Shown in pieces: positions 22,603 through 33,642 of a stretch of 64,000 bases of DNA. Source of the stretch: Physcomitrium patens (lineage: Eukaryota; Streptophyta; Bryopsida; Funariales; Funariaceae); the NCBI RefSeq assembly GCF_000002425.4, contig NC_037255.1:1123847-1187846 (forward strand). Direction: 5' to 3'. Below the pieces are notes generated by a model. It saw only the letters and a list, made by a program, of their open reading frames with translations. It was not told the origin of the DNA and searched no databases. The number at the start of each line of letters is the position of its first letter. Positions within the stretch are counted from its first letter, which is position 1. The translations under genes were made by a program, and so were the position numbers.

Positions 22603-22747
22603 CTTCTTACTGAAGCTTGCTCATCCAGAAAACAGAAAAGAGGAGAGAGCACCACCAAAATCCATAGTTGATGTAGTCATTCTCTCCAAGATAGCGTAGA
22701 ACTTTGTTAGTAGCCCAAATTTGTTCTTATTGTTTTAGCCTTTGAAT

Positions 22748-23095
22748 ATGGATAGCCAAGATACTACACTTGTCATGTCATCTCAAGCAACTAGCTCACG
22801 AAGACGACCGCGAGATGAAGAACCGCTTGCACCACGACGACGTCGAAGGATTCTGAGAAACAGATCGCTGGTGATTGTATTTGAGGTCGAGCCTGCCTAC
22901 AATGGTCAGCTAGAAGGAGTGTTTGTAGGACAATTTCACAATGAAGACACGGAGGTTCATGCTTGGTCAGAGGTTGAAGGCGTGGGCCACTACCGTTGGC
23001 TTCAAGGACCATTGAATCACTTGCCTCGTGAACAACAATTGGAGTTTATAGCAGAGGTTATGCGACAGATCTTCATTTTCTTGCGTTGGTATTGA
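22748..23095 (+). CDS. Third ORF of element D, conserved in related elements
   Basis: ATG 22748 to TGA 23093-23095, 115 residues, lying 145 nt after integrase and 50 nt before the 3' LTR, in the same orientation. The N-terminus is very basic (RRRPRDEEPL, then RRRRRILRNR), like a bipartite nuclear-localisation signal. The C-terminal half has HYRWLQGPLNHLPREQQ and a hydrophobic, aromatic end. No signal peptide or convincing membrane segment is seen. Decayed versions of the HYRWLQGPLNHL segment sit at the same place in elements E (45025-45061) and F (46193-46231), so it is a conserved part of this family. Function unknown. Confidence 0.7.
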   Translation: MDSQDTTLVMSSQATSSRRRPRDEEPLAPRRRRRILRNRSLVIVFEVEPAYNGQLEGVFVGQFHNEDTEVHAWSEVEGVGHYRWLQGPLNHLPREQQLEFIAEVMRQIFIFLRWY

Positions 23096-23131
23096 CTGAC
23101 GATAACATTGCTTCTCGGAGACCTCGAAGCT

Positions 23132-23145
23132 AAAGGAGGAGGTGA
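23132..23145 (+). promoter_or_regulatory. Element D polypurine tract
   Basis: AAAGGAGGAGGTGA directly abuts the 3' LTR at 23146 and should prime plus-strand synthesis. Confidence 0.85.
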
Positions 23146-23608
23146 TGTTAGGGACATAGTCCTTAGATCTTTCTAGAGACAAGTTTCTACAACCTTCTAG
23201 AAAGAAGTCTCTAGAAACTTCCAGAAGATTCCTTGAATATTCTCTTAGAATATTCTTTAAAGATTCCCTAAAGATTCTTTGAAGATTCCCTTAGAAGCCT
23301 CTAAAAGATTCTTAGAATATTCTAGTAGATTCTAGGAAGTTACTTGAGAAGCTTCTTAGCTCTTGGGTAGTTGCTCGAGAAGCTTTATAGTTCTTGGGAA
23401 GCTTCTTGATGCGCTTCCTTAGAACCATAGGCCAGTAGTATATATAGGAGTCGAGGCTGAAGAGTTCTTCAGTCTCGACAACACACCTCTTGAAGCTCTA
23501 GCTCAATTCTCTTGGCATTGCTCTTGTACTCATCTGATAATCTAGTTCTTGTCATTTCTTCTTGAACTTCTTGTTTAGATTTCTTGTTTGTATTTTTGGT
23601 CCGTGACA
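23146..23608 (+). repeat. Element D 3' LTR
   Basis: 463 bp, same length as the 5' LTR with about 17 substitutions, mostly transitions. The TATA box is kept. The minus-strand ORF that runs into it from element C is a chance extension. Confidence 0.95.
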
Positions 23609-23613
23609 GTACT

Positions 23614-24830
23614 CCAAATACAAACTTCATATCCGATAATGTAAGATGAAATTCTCCAAGCCGAGTTAAAAACTTTTCATAATCTTGTATATGATCAACA
23701 ACATATTTGCGACACCCCCTCGTATCTAAAGTTTCATCCTTGTCTCCTTCTCTGCACCCTTTTATAGGAACATCATCCAGAAAAGGCATAGTCTTTTCCG
23801 GAATAAAATCTCTGAATACCTTATTCATCCCATTCATCATATGCGCAACTGAGTTAGTCACGCCTTGAGGAAGAATTCACATTCTAACCAATCCAAGTGG
23901 TGTCCTCATTGTTGTCATATCTCTACTTCCTTCGGCAAGTTGAAATTGATCATAACGTGAATACAAGTCACCCATTGAATAGATCGCCCTTCCAGCAAAC
24001 ACCTCAGTAAATTCATCCACAATAGGTCCAATTCCTGCATTTCTGGCAGTTACTGCATTCACCGGTTGCATATCTTGAATAAACCGTAGTGACCCATTCT
24101 TCTTAGGTACCGTAAACCATCGATTAGAATACGGCGCAAATGAAGGTTCCAATATTTTCATCTTTATCTTTTCTTTTAATAGTTCCACCAATTTAGGTAA
24201 ATGTGCCCTCGGTACTGGAATCGGTCTTAGATTCCAAGGTACATGCGGTACAGTGAAGATAACCATAGGTGTTACAATATTTGGATCCACACACTCAATT
24301 TCATGAGATTTGAAGGCAAACAATCTACCTTGCTTAGCCAACATCTTTTTGAAGCAAGTAATTTCCTTCGGTAATAAAGAACCAACAGAACCAATCTTCA
24401 ATTCTTCAAAAGTCTCTCTAGTAAACTCGTGTCCAATACTCATTGGATCTCTTAAACTTGCTTCTTTTGATGCTTCTCCTATTTGTTCTTTAGAATCTTC
24501 TGATAATGGTCCGACAACAGGCTTTACCTTCTTATGTGCCGTTTTATATCTCGTCTCTACAGTGACTTCTGGTGCTTGAAAAGATTCAAGTATGGTATAA
24601 ACATCTCTTGAATGAATCTCAACAATCTTATCATTATCCCCTAACCCAATAGATGTAATCAATTCCAATGAATCTTCCAGTCCATTTTCTTCATAAACAC
24701 CTAAAATCCTCTCATCATCTTGCAATGTACCTAACTTGCATAATTGTCCTTCAATATCATATAATCTTTTTCTTTCTTTTCTTTTAAAATCATCAACTTT
24801 CTTATATATAATATTTCCATTCTCCAACAT
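23614..24830 (-). pseudogene. pol: Element C reverse transcriptase, N-terminal part
   Basis: The minus-strand ORF 24830-23877 holds the protease-RT linker and RT palm: WFTVPKKNGSLRFIQDMQPV and YSMGDLYSRYDQFQL. The next frame segment (23861-23614) holds TNSVAHMMNGMNKVF and the catalytic PFLDDVPIKG, followed by a long insertion before the thumb. The RT is then cut by element D. FLDD-x-PIKG, the long insertion after it, and NAVT/DEFTE/FAGRA in the palm are features I associate with gypsy elements abundant in basidiomycete fungi. Catalytic Asp residues are present; a stop at 23877 breaks the chain. Confidence 0.8.
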
Positions 24831-24904
24831 ACCAATAAAACTCGCATCAAAGGTACCTTCATCTCGCGAGAGTACCTCATCTTTTGTACCTCCATAATCT
24901 CGCT

Positions 24905-25571
24905 TTACAGTGGTACCTCTCCAAAATCCTTAAATCCTTCAATAATCTTTGGCAATGGTTTCTCCCTCAACCTATCTCGATTCCGTTCATAGTTAGGAGG
25001 TACTGTTAGAAATTGTACAGCTTTCCTCCCATCTTCGCTCCGTACCCTTGCATAAGTGGAACCATCGTCAAATACTTTTGTTTCCATCCGTGTTGCCGTG
25101 ATATAAGGTTGTCCTAAAATCAATGGATAAGACGTTGTCTTGAACAAAGAAATGTTGCTCCGTCGCAACATCCCCAATCCAAATTTTGACATCTGGACAA
25201 GCTCCATATAATTCGCCCCGTGTGTTATTAGCTGCTCGAATTGCCCATCCATGTTCCATATCAATTGGCCATTTTTGCTTTTTATAAAGATCTTTAGACA
25301 TGAGATTTATTTCAGAACCATGGTCGACTAAAGCAACTATTGGTTCTTCTATATCTCCTACTTTCACCAATACCTCAGTAGTTGCGCTTGCCCAATGTTT
25401 CCGAGTATAATGGCTCAAAGTTCCCATTTCCTTGTTACTAGAATCTTCGAAACGTACTCGTTGATTATACCCATTCTTTTCATTTGTTGATTGCTTGTAT
25501 CCAATATCAACCTCTTTTTCATCTTTATATATTCTTGCATCAATAGCATGACTCATTCCAGTTTCGCCCAT
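24905..25571 (-). pseudogene. Element C protease region, frameshifted
   Basis: ALVDHGSEINLMSKDLY (about residues 80-96 of the 25571-25068 ORF) is an aspartic-protease motif with D-H-G-S. The frame then shifts near 25145: the continuation (LILGQPYITATRMETKVF) lies in the overlapping frame 25264-24905. One small indel explains this. Confidence 0.75.
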
Positions 25572-25574
25572 TAA

Positions 25575-27273
25575 TTACCTCTTTCGCTTAATGCTGTCAA
25601 TGATGACATCATGAAACTCCTTCTTTGCAATTCCCAAGACTTCTTTCAATGTGAATTCCACCTTAGCGTTTAATATACGTTCTTCCAACACCCCTTTCAA
25701 ATTTGTTGCCGCTTCAATGTCAGAAAGTAGCTTATAAGCAATTGATTTGTCTTTATCTTTTGTCTCTTTTGTTTTTTCTCCCAATGATGCTGAGGTATCC
25801 TTTGCAGGCAATTCTTGTGAAGCTGCCTCCCGAGCCTTGTCTCCTCGAGTTTGCCTCTTAGAAGAATTTCCTTCTCTAGTATCATCAAAATTTCCTCGTC
25901 TCTTTTCTTCCATCAAAGCTTCATGTTGGCTCTTAGCAATATATGCATGAACTGAAAGAGTCTCAACAAGATCCTCCCAACTTGTTCTACCTCGTATTGT
26001 AGCTGAAGTCCTCAATAATGCTTCTCGAGGTAATTTCCCTTCTTGCATTGTAGAAACGGCAGGAGTCCAAAACTCACTAGTTTTCGTACTTCCACCAATT
26101 TCATCATCTACTCTAGCACCATAACTTGCACTTTCTCGTGCTGCTGTTTCATGCTCTTTTAGGTAATCTTGAACCAATGCTCTCATTCTTCCCTTGCCAA
26201 AATTGGTTTGAAGAAGATCCTCTCTATTTTTTAATGCTATCTTTCCATCTTTTCAGCAAATAATTCCCTGTCGTATCATATTATTAAATTCATTGCAATC
26301 TTTTCTAGTGTGTGAAGCATCATCACACCAAATGCATCTTTGTACATATCCTTGTTTTGAAACATTCTCCGAATTGTTTATAGAAGTATTTTCTTCAAGT
26401 CTTGCCAATTTGATTTGAAGATCTCGCATTCCTCGTATAATTTCTTCCATCTCCATATTTGCTTTCTTTGATACGGATGTCGAAGGTTGAACTGTAAGCA
26501 TCGTTGGTGGTGTTGTACGTACTGGAGCTTCGAGTGCTTGTACTGTTTTCTGAATATTACTCCTATCTTTCCTCCTTTCTCTTTTTGTAAGCAACCCCAC
26601 CGCATCTTCAACGTTCTTCCACTTTGTTGTCAATCCTTCATCTTCCTTTGTCTTTAAGAAGAAGTTTTAATTTCCCTTGCAATTCTCCATCAGCAGCTTG
26701 AAGAAATAGATTAACTTTGTTCGGCTCCAATGTCTATTTTTCTACCTTCGACAATTGAGAGTATTGCCTCTCAAATTCCCTTAGTAGCTCTGTTGCTTGC
26801 AAATTCTTATTAGGCCGTTCAATCCATTCCAGAAACAGCTTCTTAATAACGCGATCAGCATCTTCCAAGAAATATTCGTCTTTCAATGCATGTGAAAAAA
26901 TCTCCCATGAATTCCCATAACGATCCGTAATCGATGTAATGTGGTCTGTTATCTCCGTTATCGTGGCAAGTCCAAATAGTGCAACCATTTTCTTCTCAGA
27001 AACCCGATTTAATTCCATTTCACGAACATAACATCTTAAATACCTTGAAATATTCCTCCCATCAAATTGATCAATTTTATTGACCACTGCTTGCAATGCT
27101 TTGGTTGCCAAAGCTTCCTTTCGATCATTGCTTTGCTGTTGCTGCATTGACAATGAGAAGGCTTGAAATTTACTAGCAATAGATGGATCCATGTGCATAT
27201 CTTGTCCTTTAGAAGAATCCCCACCAGAAACTCCTCCCAAAAATCCTTCAAAATTTTTATTTTTGTTTTCCAT
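25575..27273 (-). pseudogene. gag: Element C gag with CCHC knuckle
   Basis: The minus-strand start is ATG 27273, only about 70 nt after the LTR. The first ORF (to 26734) has FDGRNISRYLRCYVREMELN, typical of Gag capsid starts. After a stop, 26633-26253 continues with the zinc knuckle CIWCDDASHTRKDC (C-x2-C-x4-H-x4-C). 26186-25575 is a charged linker to the protease. Three ORFs in three segments show at least two stops or shifts. Confidence 0.75.
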
Positions 27274-27344
27274 AAAATATAGATAAAATCAACCGAAATC
27301 TAATACCTTCTACCTCAAGCTTTCACGTCTGGTTCATCAATTTT
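27274..27344 (-). other. Element C leader with possible primer site
   Basis: Right after the 5' LTR the minus strand reads AAATTGATGAACCAGACG. A TGATGAACCAGACG site could be a tRNA primer site with TGG mutated to TGA; the cognate tRNA is not identified. Confidence 0.3.
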
Positions 27345-28689
27345 GTCGTATTACGTGCTTTCTTGCTCAAGAACGCGTCGGGCGTCTGGCTGTAGAAGGT
27401 AGTATGGAGATTCGCCAATAGTCAAGCAGTCTATCAGTTTTTGACTACTGGAATATAAACGACTGCAAGAATACAATGTAAATCTATACAGATGCCCTTC
27501 GACTGCTTGTCGAAGTCCTTTTTGCCCCAGCCGGTAGGTCTCTAGACGTTACAAAGAATCCCGAACAACCCAATCAGCTAATCTCCGATACCGCTTTGTA
27601 CTTACGATCTTGTATCCACTGATTGTCTTATTAGATTAACCCAATAAATTTCATTCACTCCGCATACTCAATCCTATAGACACCCTTTTAAGCCTTCAAT
27701 CACAGACGTAACTCGATTTCACAAAATAATCAAGAGTAATCAAATCCACTTCATTAAAAAATCCCGATTCACCATTACAACACTGACTTCAGCAATGATT
27801 GCCTCAGTCTTCCCAAAACTCTATGAAGAAGAAAAATCCAATTCTCCATCTTTTCTTTCCCGACCCGAAGCATAAAGCTCTTCTCCAATCCCCTTGATCT
27901 TCAAAAACCTCCAATGAAAATGAACTAGTAACCTTAAAAAGAGCTTGAAGCTAGCTCTCCGATCCAAAAAAAAACCCCCCTCAAACTTATTCTCCTCCTA
28001 ACCTTATCCTCTGAATTTCTTCAATCTTCCGTCTTGGATTCGGAATTGGCTCCCATCGTCAAAGCTTTAATCCAAAATTGGCTCCCGCCGTCAGAGCTTT
28101 CTCCTCCGTTTTTACCTTTAAGAGATCCATTTACTGAAAACAACCTTCCTTGAAACAGCACAGAGAATAGGACAGCCTGAAACAGAATCGAAACCCCGTA
28201 CTCGGGTCTACATTGAGTCGCCCGATCAATTCAGGTCTCATATTGGATAAGAGTCCAGTACTAAGACCTGGATTTTCCCGTAATTAGACTGCATTGGGTT
28301 GCCCGACCAATGTAGGTCTCATATTGGATACGATGTCCGTAGTAACCTGGATGTTCCCATAATTAGACTGCATTGGGTTGCCCGACCAATGCAGGTCTCA
28401 TATTGGGTAAGAGGACCCGGATTGGATTCTCGAAATTGGATCCAATTGGCTCTTCAAACCAGGCTCACCCGTCGCGTGAATTGGTCCTTTCCCTTCCTGC
28501 TGATTCACGTTATTTGAATCGAACGGAGCATTTCAGTATGCCTCGGCTGACTATAACGGGGTGACTGAACCTAACCACTCAGTATTTGCACTGGAGTTGG
28601 TCGTTGCTCCCAATATTCGAGGTAACTGAATATTAATAAAAGTCCCCTTTCTTTATATTTTCACGGTATACTCGTGTTACAACATGACA
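27345..28689 (-). repeat. Element C 5' LTR (right copy)
   Basis: 1345 bp beginning TGTCGTATTACG and ending ACATGACA. It has the same three tandem units (28200-28430) and the B-gag-like segment as the left copy. The ORF at 28373-28564 is LTR sequence, present also at 14540-14731. Confidence 0.9.
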
Positions 28690-30045
28690 TCAGTATAATC
28701 TTAACTGCCTCACCACAAAACGGTGTCGGGATAGAGAGAGTTTGCCTTAAGAAAACGCTGGGCTTCTGGTTGTCACTAATTATTCAATCAAGCTTAAAAA
28801 TAAGGGAAGCACTTAGTTTATATATAATTTTTTCCTTTTGAGTAATTACACCAAATGCACAATCCTCAAGTAACCCACAACTTCCAAAATATGATAAAAT
28901 CTTCTAAAACCTATTTATTCTTATGTGGAGATTTTTCCGAACTTCAACACCTCATATCTCCTTATCCGACCGTCCAAACAAACTCAAATTTTATTCGAGG
29001 TACTGATGTATTCTTATTAACTTGTACAAAAAATTTCAACCGCAAATTCGTTGCAAATCTTGAGATATCTTGAAAACCCTAACAATCACTCCAAACCTTT
29101 GTTTTTAGACACATGCGTGCAATTTTCTTCATATCTCATAAAGTATAAGCTCAAATGCCACGAAATTTGTATGTATAGTTTTTTTACAAAAAAATTTACA
29201 TTCTCCAAAAGTTTGAGGTAAAAATTCATCCGAATACTTAAGTTATGACTCCAACCATTACTACAAACAAAACCGCTTACTTACTGCCTTTGATTTGGAA
29301 GTGCTGCCTTCAACTCCTTACAACTCCTTCATATGGACTCCAAAAGTATTAATTATTTTGTGAAAGATGTAGGCCTTGAAATCGCTGTTTTAGTTGCACC
29401 TTCCGATCTTCAAAAGTTGCTGTAAAACTCCTCGTACTCTCAAAAGAGTAACAGTATATCTTAAATAAACACCTTAACTTCAAACGGCTATATCTTTTTT
29501 ACCCTAATTCCAAATCCTCTAATTTTTGTACACAAATTGTACTCCAAACCCTAAACTTTATGACCCTAGCTTTTAATCTCCAAATGCTCTCTTTGAAGTT
29601 TCTGAAACCCTTCTTAAGGTCCTAGGCAACCTCCTCAAAGGGTATTCGACCAATAGGGATGAAGTTCTCCATTCCTTGCCTTCATCCGAACATGCCTTGC
29701 TTTCATCCCTTTCAATTAGCTTCTTACTAGTTTAGATTTTCATCCTTAGGTTTCCACCTTCTCCCAAGGCTTCATAATAAAGATTTAGGTCTTATATATA
29801 TATATATATATTAATATCAAAATCAAAAGAAGTAAAGAAACAAAGTAAAGTTTCTTATACCAACTCCTTTTAATTTAATCTACTAGCCACTCTAACACAC
29901 ATCTAGATTTAACAACATATAATATGTTTTAAGTAATTTTTACATATTGTAAGTATTTACAGTACGACACCGTTTGTCACATCCGTCCCTGTTGACACAT
30001 TAATAACTACTAACTATCCTTTCAGTCACCTTTACACCCTAACGC
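28690..30045 (-). other. Element B non-coding region downstream of integrase
   Basis: No ORF with domain support. It lies between C's right LTR and B's integrase end and so belongs to B. A TA-repeat sits at about 29797-29812. The segment 29461-29680 resembles 61740-61950 in the second duplicate at perhaps 65% by eye. Confidence 0.5.
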
Positions 30046-31260
30046 ACTTATACCATAATTAGGTCTACCCTGTGTCCCTTCGAAGTCACTCCCCTAAAAA
30101 AAAATGAAAACCCGTCTCGAATTTTATGTATTATATAACCGTAATCGGTTCCCGTTAATGTGGGTACTAAATCGATGGGCCATGAAATCCTCCAATTGAA
30201 CAAATCCATCGGAAAAACCCTCAACCATGCAGTACAGCCTATACCAACAAACTTGAAATTTGCTCGAAAAATGATTAAATCGGCTATCATACAGTAATAT
30301 CAAATCATTGGACATAAAAGTTTTTGGATGCAGTTTACTATCATAGTAACTCTTCCTCCGTTTTTGAATCGCTTCCATGTTGAAAAGAGCTGTAGCTCAT
30401 ATTTCATCCAATTTTACTAACCGAGAATGTAATCACTCTCTGTCATTGAGTTGTTCATCTAAGGCAATCCATAAACTTTGAACCTCCAATTCGATGGATA
30501 AAATTGCCTCTTGATCATAAATTAGTTGAAACGGAGTAGAGTTGGTAGTTACTTTATATGCGGTACAATATGCCCACAAAGCTGTAAAGAGTTTGATCTC
30601 CCAATCGATACCCACCCCCAAAATTGTCTTAGTCAAGACCTTGCTTAAAATTCCATTGATCTTTTTCATTTGTCCATTAACGCGAGGATGATATGTAGTG
30701 GTTTTTCGTTGCTTAATCTCATATGTGTTCCTCAAGGCTGCTATGGTAGCATTGAAGAAATGGGTGCTGCAATTGCTAACCAATTTCTTCGGACATCCAA
30801 ATCGAGTTATAATATTCTCGTATAGAAAAGTAGCCATCGTATTGGCATTATCATTGCGTGTAGCAATAGCCTCTGCCTATTTTGTTACATAGTCCATGGC
30901 GACTAAAATATATCGCTTCTGGCTAGGTTTTGACATTGGTGTGATAGGACCAACAAAATCAATATCCCATTTTTTGAACAGTGCTTGTGCCAAGATTGGA
31001 ACTAACGGCATGGTGGAAGTGCCCGTGGGTCGACCAATTCATGGACAGGGATCGCAACGACAAGCAAATTGGTGCACATTAGAAAACATTGTAGGCCATT
31101 AATATCTGGCCATTAAAGCCTTGCAAGGAGTACTATCCTCCACGAAATGACCACCACAACTATCCAAATGGCAACCTTCTAGGATCGACTGTACTTCACT
31201 TGGAAAGATACAATGTCATAAAATGCCATCTTTGCCTTGTTTATACAAAGCTTCATGAAT
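30046..31260 (-). pseudogene. pol: Element B integrase, inactive
   Basis: Minus strand. The N-terminal zinc region (about 31250-31030) is broken by stops. The core has KKWDIDFVGPITPM, LVSNCSTHFFNA and GQMKKINGILSKVL. The second catalytic Asp is Asn and the Glu position is Lys, so two of three DDE residues are lost. The C-terminal part runs to 30124 (MEAIQKRRKSYYDSKLHPKT). There is no chromodomain, in keeping with the Tat/Athila side of plant gypsy elements. Confidence 0.8.
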
Positions 31261-32660
31261 CATCGTGTATGGAACACTCTTTAGAATGAGTCACTTCTTA
31301 AGCTTCTCGATGAAAGTTGGCAGAAAGGTGTGGAAGGTCAAAAACTGAATGATTTCATTATACTCAGAGGAAATTACATCCACCACAAATAATTTGGTAT
31401 CGGAAAGAATATTCGGGACATACTCGTTGCCAAAAATATTAGACAACCAGGATAAATGATCAGCATTGGCATGTTTCTTCCCAGGTCGTACGACAATCAT
31501 AAAATTGAACTCTTATAAGAGTAAGACCCATTGAGCAATGCGCCCATTCAAATGAGGCTTACTAATTATGTATTTGAGGGCATGATGATCCACATAAAAT
31601 ACAAACAGATACCGAAGCAAATAGTACCAAAATTTTTGAACCGAATATATCATATCTAACGCTTCTCATTGAGTAGTAGTATAATTATGTTCAGCAGCTA
31701 TCAATTGCTGACTAAGATAATAGATAGGATGATCGAGATCTTTGACATCCTTCTAACTTAACACCGATCTAATAGCCACATTGGATGCATCAATGTACAT
31801 ATGAAAGGGCTCCGTCCAACGAGGGGCCACCAATATTGGTGTAGAGACCAATTTTGACTTCAACGCTTCAAAGGCCACGGTACACTCCATGGTCCAGATG
31901 GGACTAGTCCTATTTGATGGAAGTTTCTTCAGTAAGTTCATTAAAGGTTGAGAAATAACTATGAAGAAACGAATGAATCTTCGATAATAATTGACATGGC
32001 CCACAAATCCATGAACACAGGAGACCATCTCTAGTTTGGGCAAGTTCATGATATGCTTCACTTTGTCAGGATTCGTAGCAATACCACGGCTGGAGATGAT
32101 ATGTTACAATAATTTTTCTGACGGAATACCAAATTGACACTTATCCGAGTTCAACAATATCCCAAACTTAGCGCACTGAGCTAAACATTTGCCTAGACAA
32201 TTAAGATGATCTTGTTTGATACTGAATGCACAAAAGTCATGTAAAAAGATCTCCATAAACAGTAGAAGATAGTCTTGGAAGGCCTGAGTCATGACTCTCT
32301 GAAATGTAGCTGGGGCGTTGCATAATCCAAAAGGCATCACGGGATAAGCACATGTACTCCAATCCATAGTAAAGGTCATCTTAAGCTGGTCTTTCATTAT
32401 AATTTGAACTTGATTATATCTGGAAAATCCATCGAGGAACAAATAACATTTGTGATCGGTTACGGGGTCTAATATACTATTTGTGAAAGGCAACGAAAAA
32501 TAATCCTTCTCGGTGGCCGCATTAAGTTTTCAAAAATCTTGACAAATGTAGATTTTTCCATTCTTTTTTGGCACCATGATGATTGAAAAAATCCACTTGC
32601 TATTCGGTACCGGATAAATAAAACCAACCATAAGAAGCTTGTCGAATTCCTCCTTCACCA
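31261..32660 (-). pseudogene. pol: Element B reverse transcriptase and RNase H, inactive
   Basis: Minus strand. RT: SIIMVPKKNGKIYICQDF, LFLDGFSRYNQVQI, MPFGLCNAPATFQRVM, then EIFLHDFCAFS where the catalytic FLDD is expected, so the first catalytic Asp is His. RNase H: FHMYIDASNVAIRSVLS, a stop, then YYLSQQLIAAEHNY and VVRPGKKHANADHLSW. Stops divide it at 32101, 31753 and elsewhere. Confidence 0.85.
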
Positions 32661-32778
32661 TGAGAGAACATTTAGGATTAAGACAATGTTACCTTTGTCG
32701 TACAAGTTTAGCATTCTCCTCTAAAATGATACGATGCTCAGAGACGTCAGCAAGACTATCCTTTAAATCAGCATAAGT

Positions 32779-33642
32779 CTAAGCAAAAGCGGACTTATGA
32801 TGCAAGAAAAATTTTGTCCAACAAGTCAACTCCTGCTCCTTAATACCTTCGTAGACCTTAATTATTCGAGATTCTGCTGTGCTCACCAAGTTGATAGTTT
32901 GACATAAAGATGTAGCAGCAATGTTCTGTTTCAACTTCCGCTCTGGTTGAAAATCAGTCGATAAGTCCAACATGTGTGAAGTACTGAATCCTGTGTCCAG
33001 AGTACTCACATGGTGCACATCATACTTGGTCATCCAATCAATACTAACATACTCAGATTTTTTTAAATCCATCGAATATATCAAGTACTGCCCCGGACCT
33101 CCACATTGGTACACCACTCTAGGATGTTGCGCTGCCTCTATAGGCGCCTTCGTAATTGATGTGACTATGTCATCATCGGAGCTAAGCTCATTGTCCGACG
33201 TCAATTCAAATGCTGGCAATTGAGACTCCCCGTGATAGCGTATTGGATATATTTGTAATACTATTTTACCGTCGCCCTTACCAATTATCAAAGTACCCTG
33301 ACCCTAATCGTTCTTGGCCTTTGTTTGATAAAGAAAGGATTGTCCCAATAAAATTGGATACGATAAAGTCTAACGTTATAGCCGAAAGATAATATAGTCA
33401 ATTGTATATGCAATACCAACAATTATAATTTGAATACTCTGTAAAATATCCATTGATTTAACCCGGCTATGATCTGCTATCCATAATACCAATGTTGTCG
33501 GTACTAAGTGATTCAAATCTAAAACATCCATTGTATTAACATTCATTAAATTGACGTTGGAACCACCATCCACCTGAACGCCCGAGAATATAACACCATC
33601 AATTGAAACATCGATGGATGGTGCACCTAGATTAGGATTCAA
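32779..33642 (-). pseudogene. Element B protease and linker
   Basis: 33642-33376 contains VQVDGGSNVNLMNVNT. The protease active site is D-G-G-S rather than D-T-G-S, a variant known in plant gypsy elements. The following ORF 33291-32779 is the protease-RT connection with no clear domain. Confidence 0.65.

Larger units (their letters stand above)
17098..23613 (+). mobile_element. Element D, complete Ty3/gypsy chromovirus with TSD
   Basis: Two 463 bp LTRs (17103-17565, 23146-23608) are flanked by identical GTACT (17098-17102, 23609-23613). Order: LTR, self-priming site, structured leader, gag, protease-RT-RNase H, integrase with chromodomain, a third ORF, polypurine tract, LTR. About 17 LTR mismatches were counted by hand (about 3.7%). 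Coding damage: TAG at 18687 in gag, a frame change between gag and pol, a stop with frameshift at 21269-21271, and TGA at 21694. It lies in opposite orientation inside element C's RT. Confidence 0.95.
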
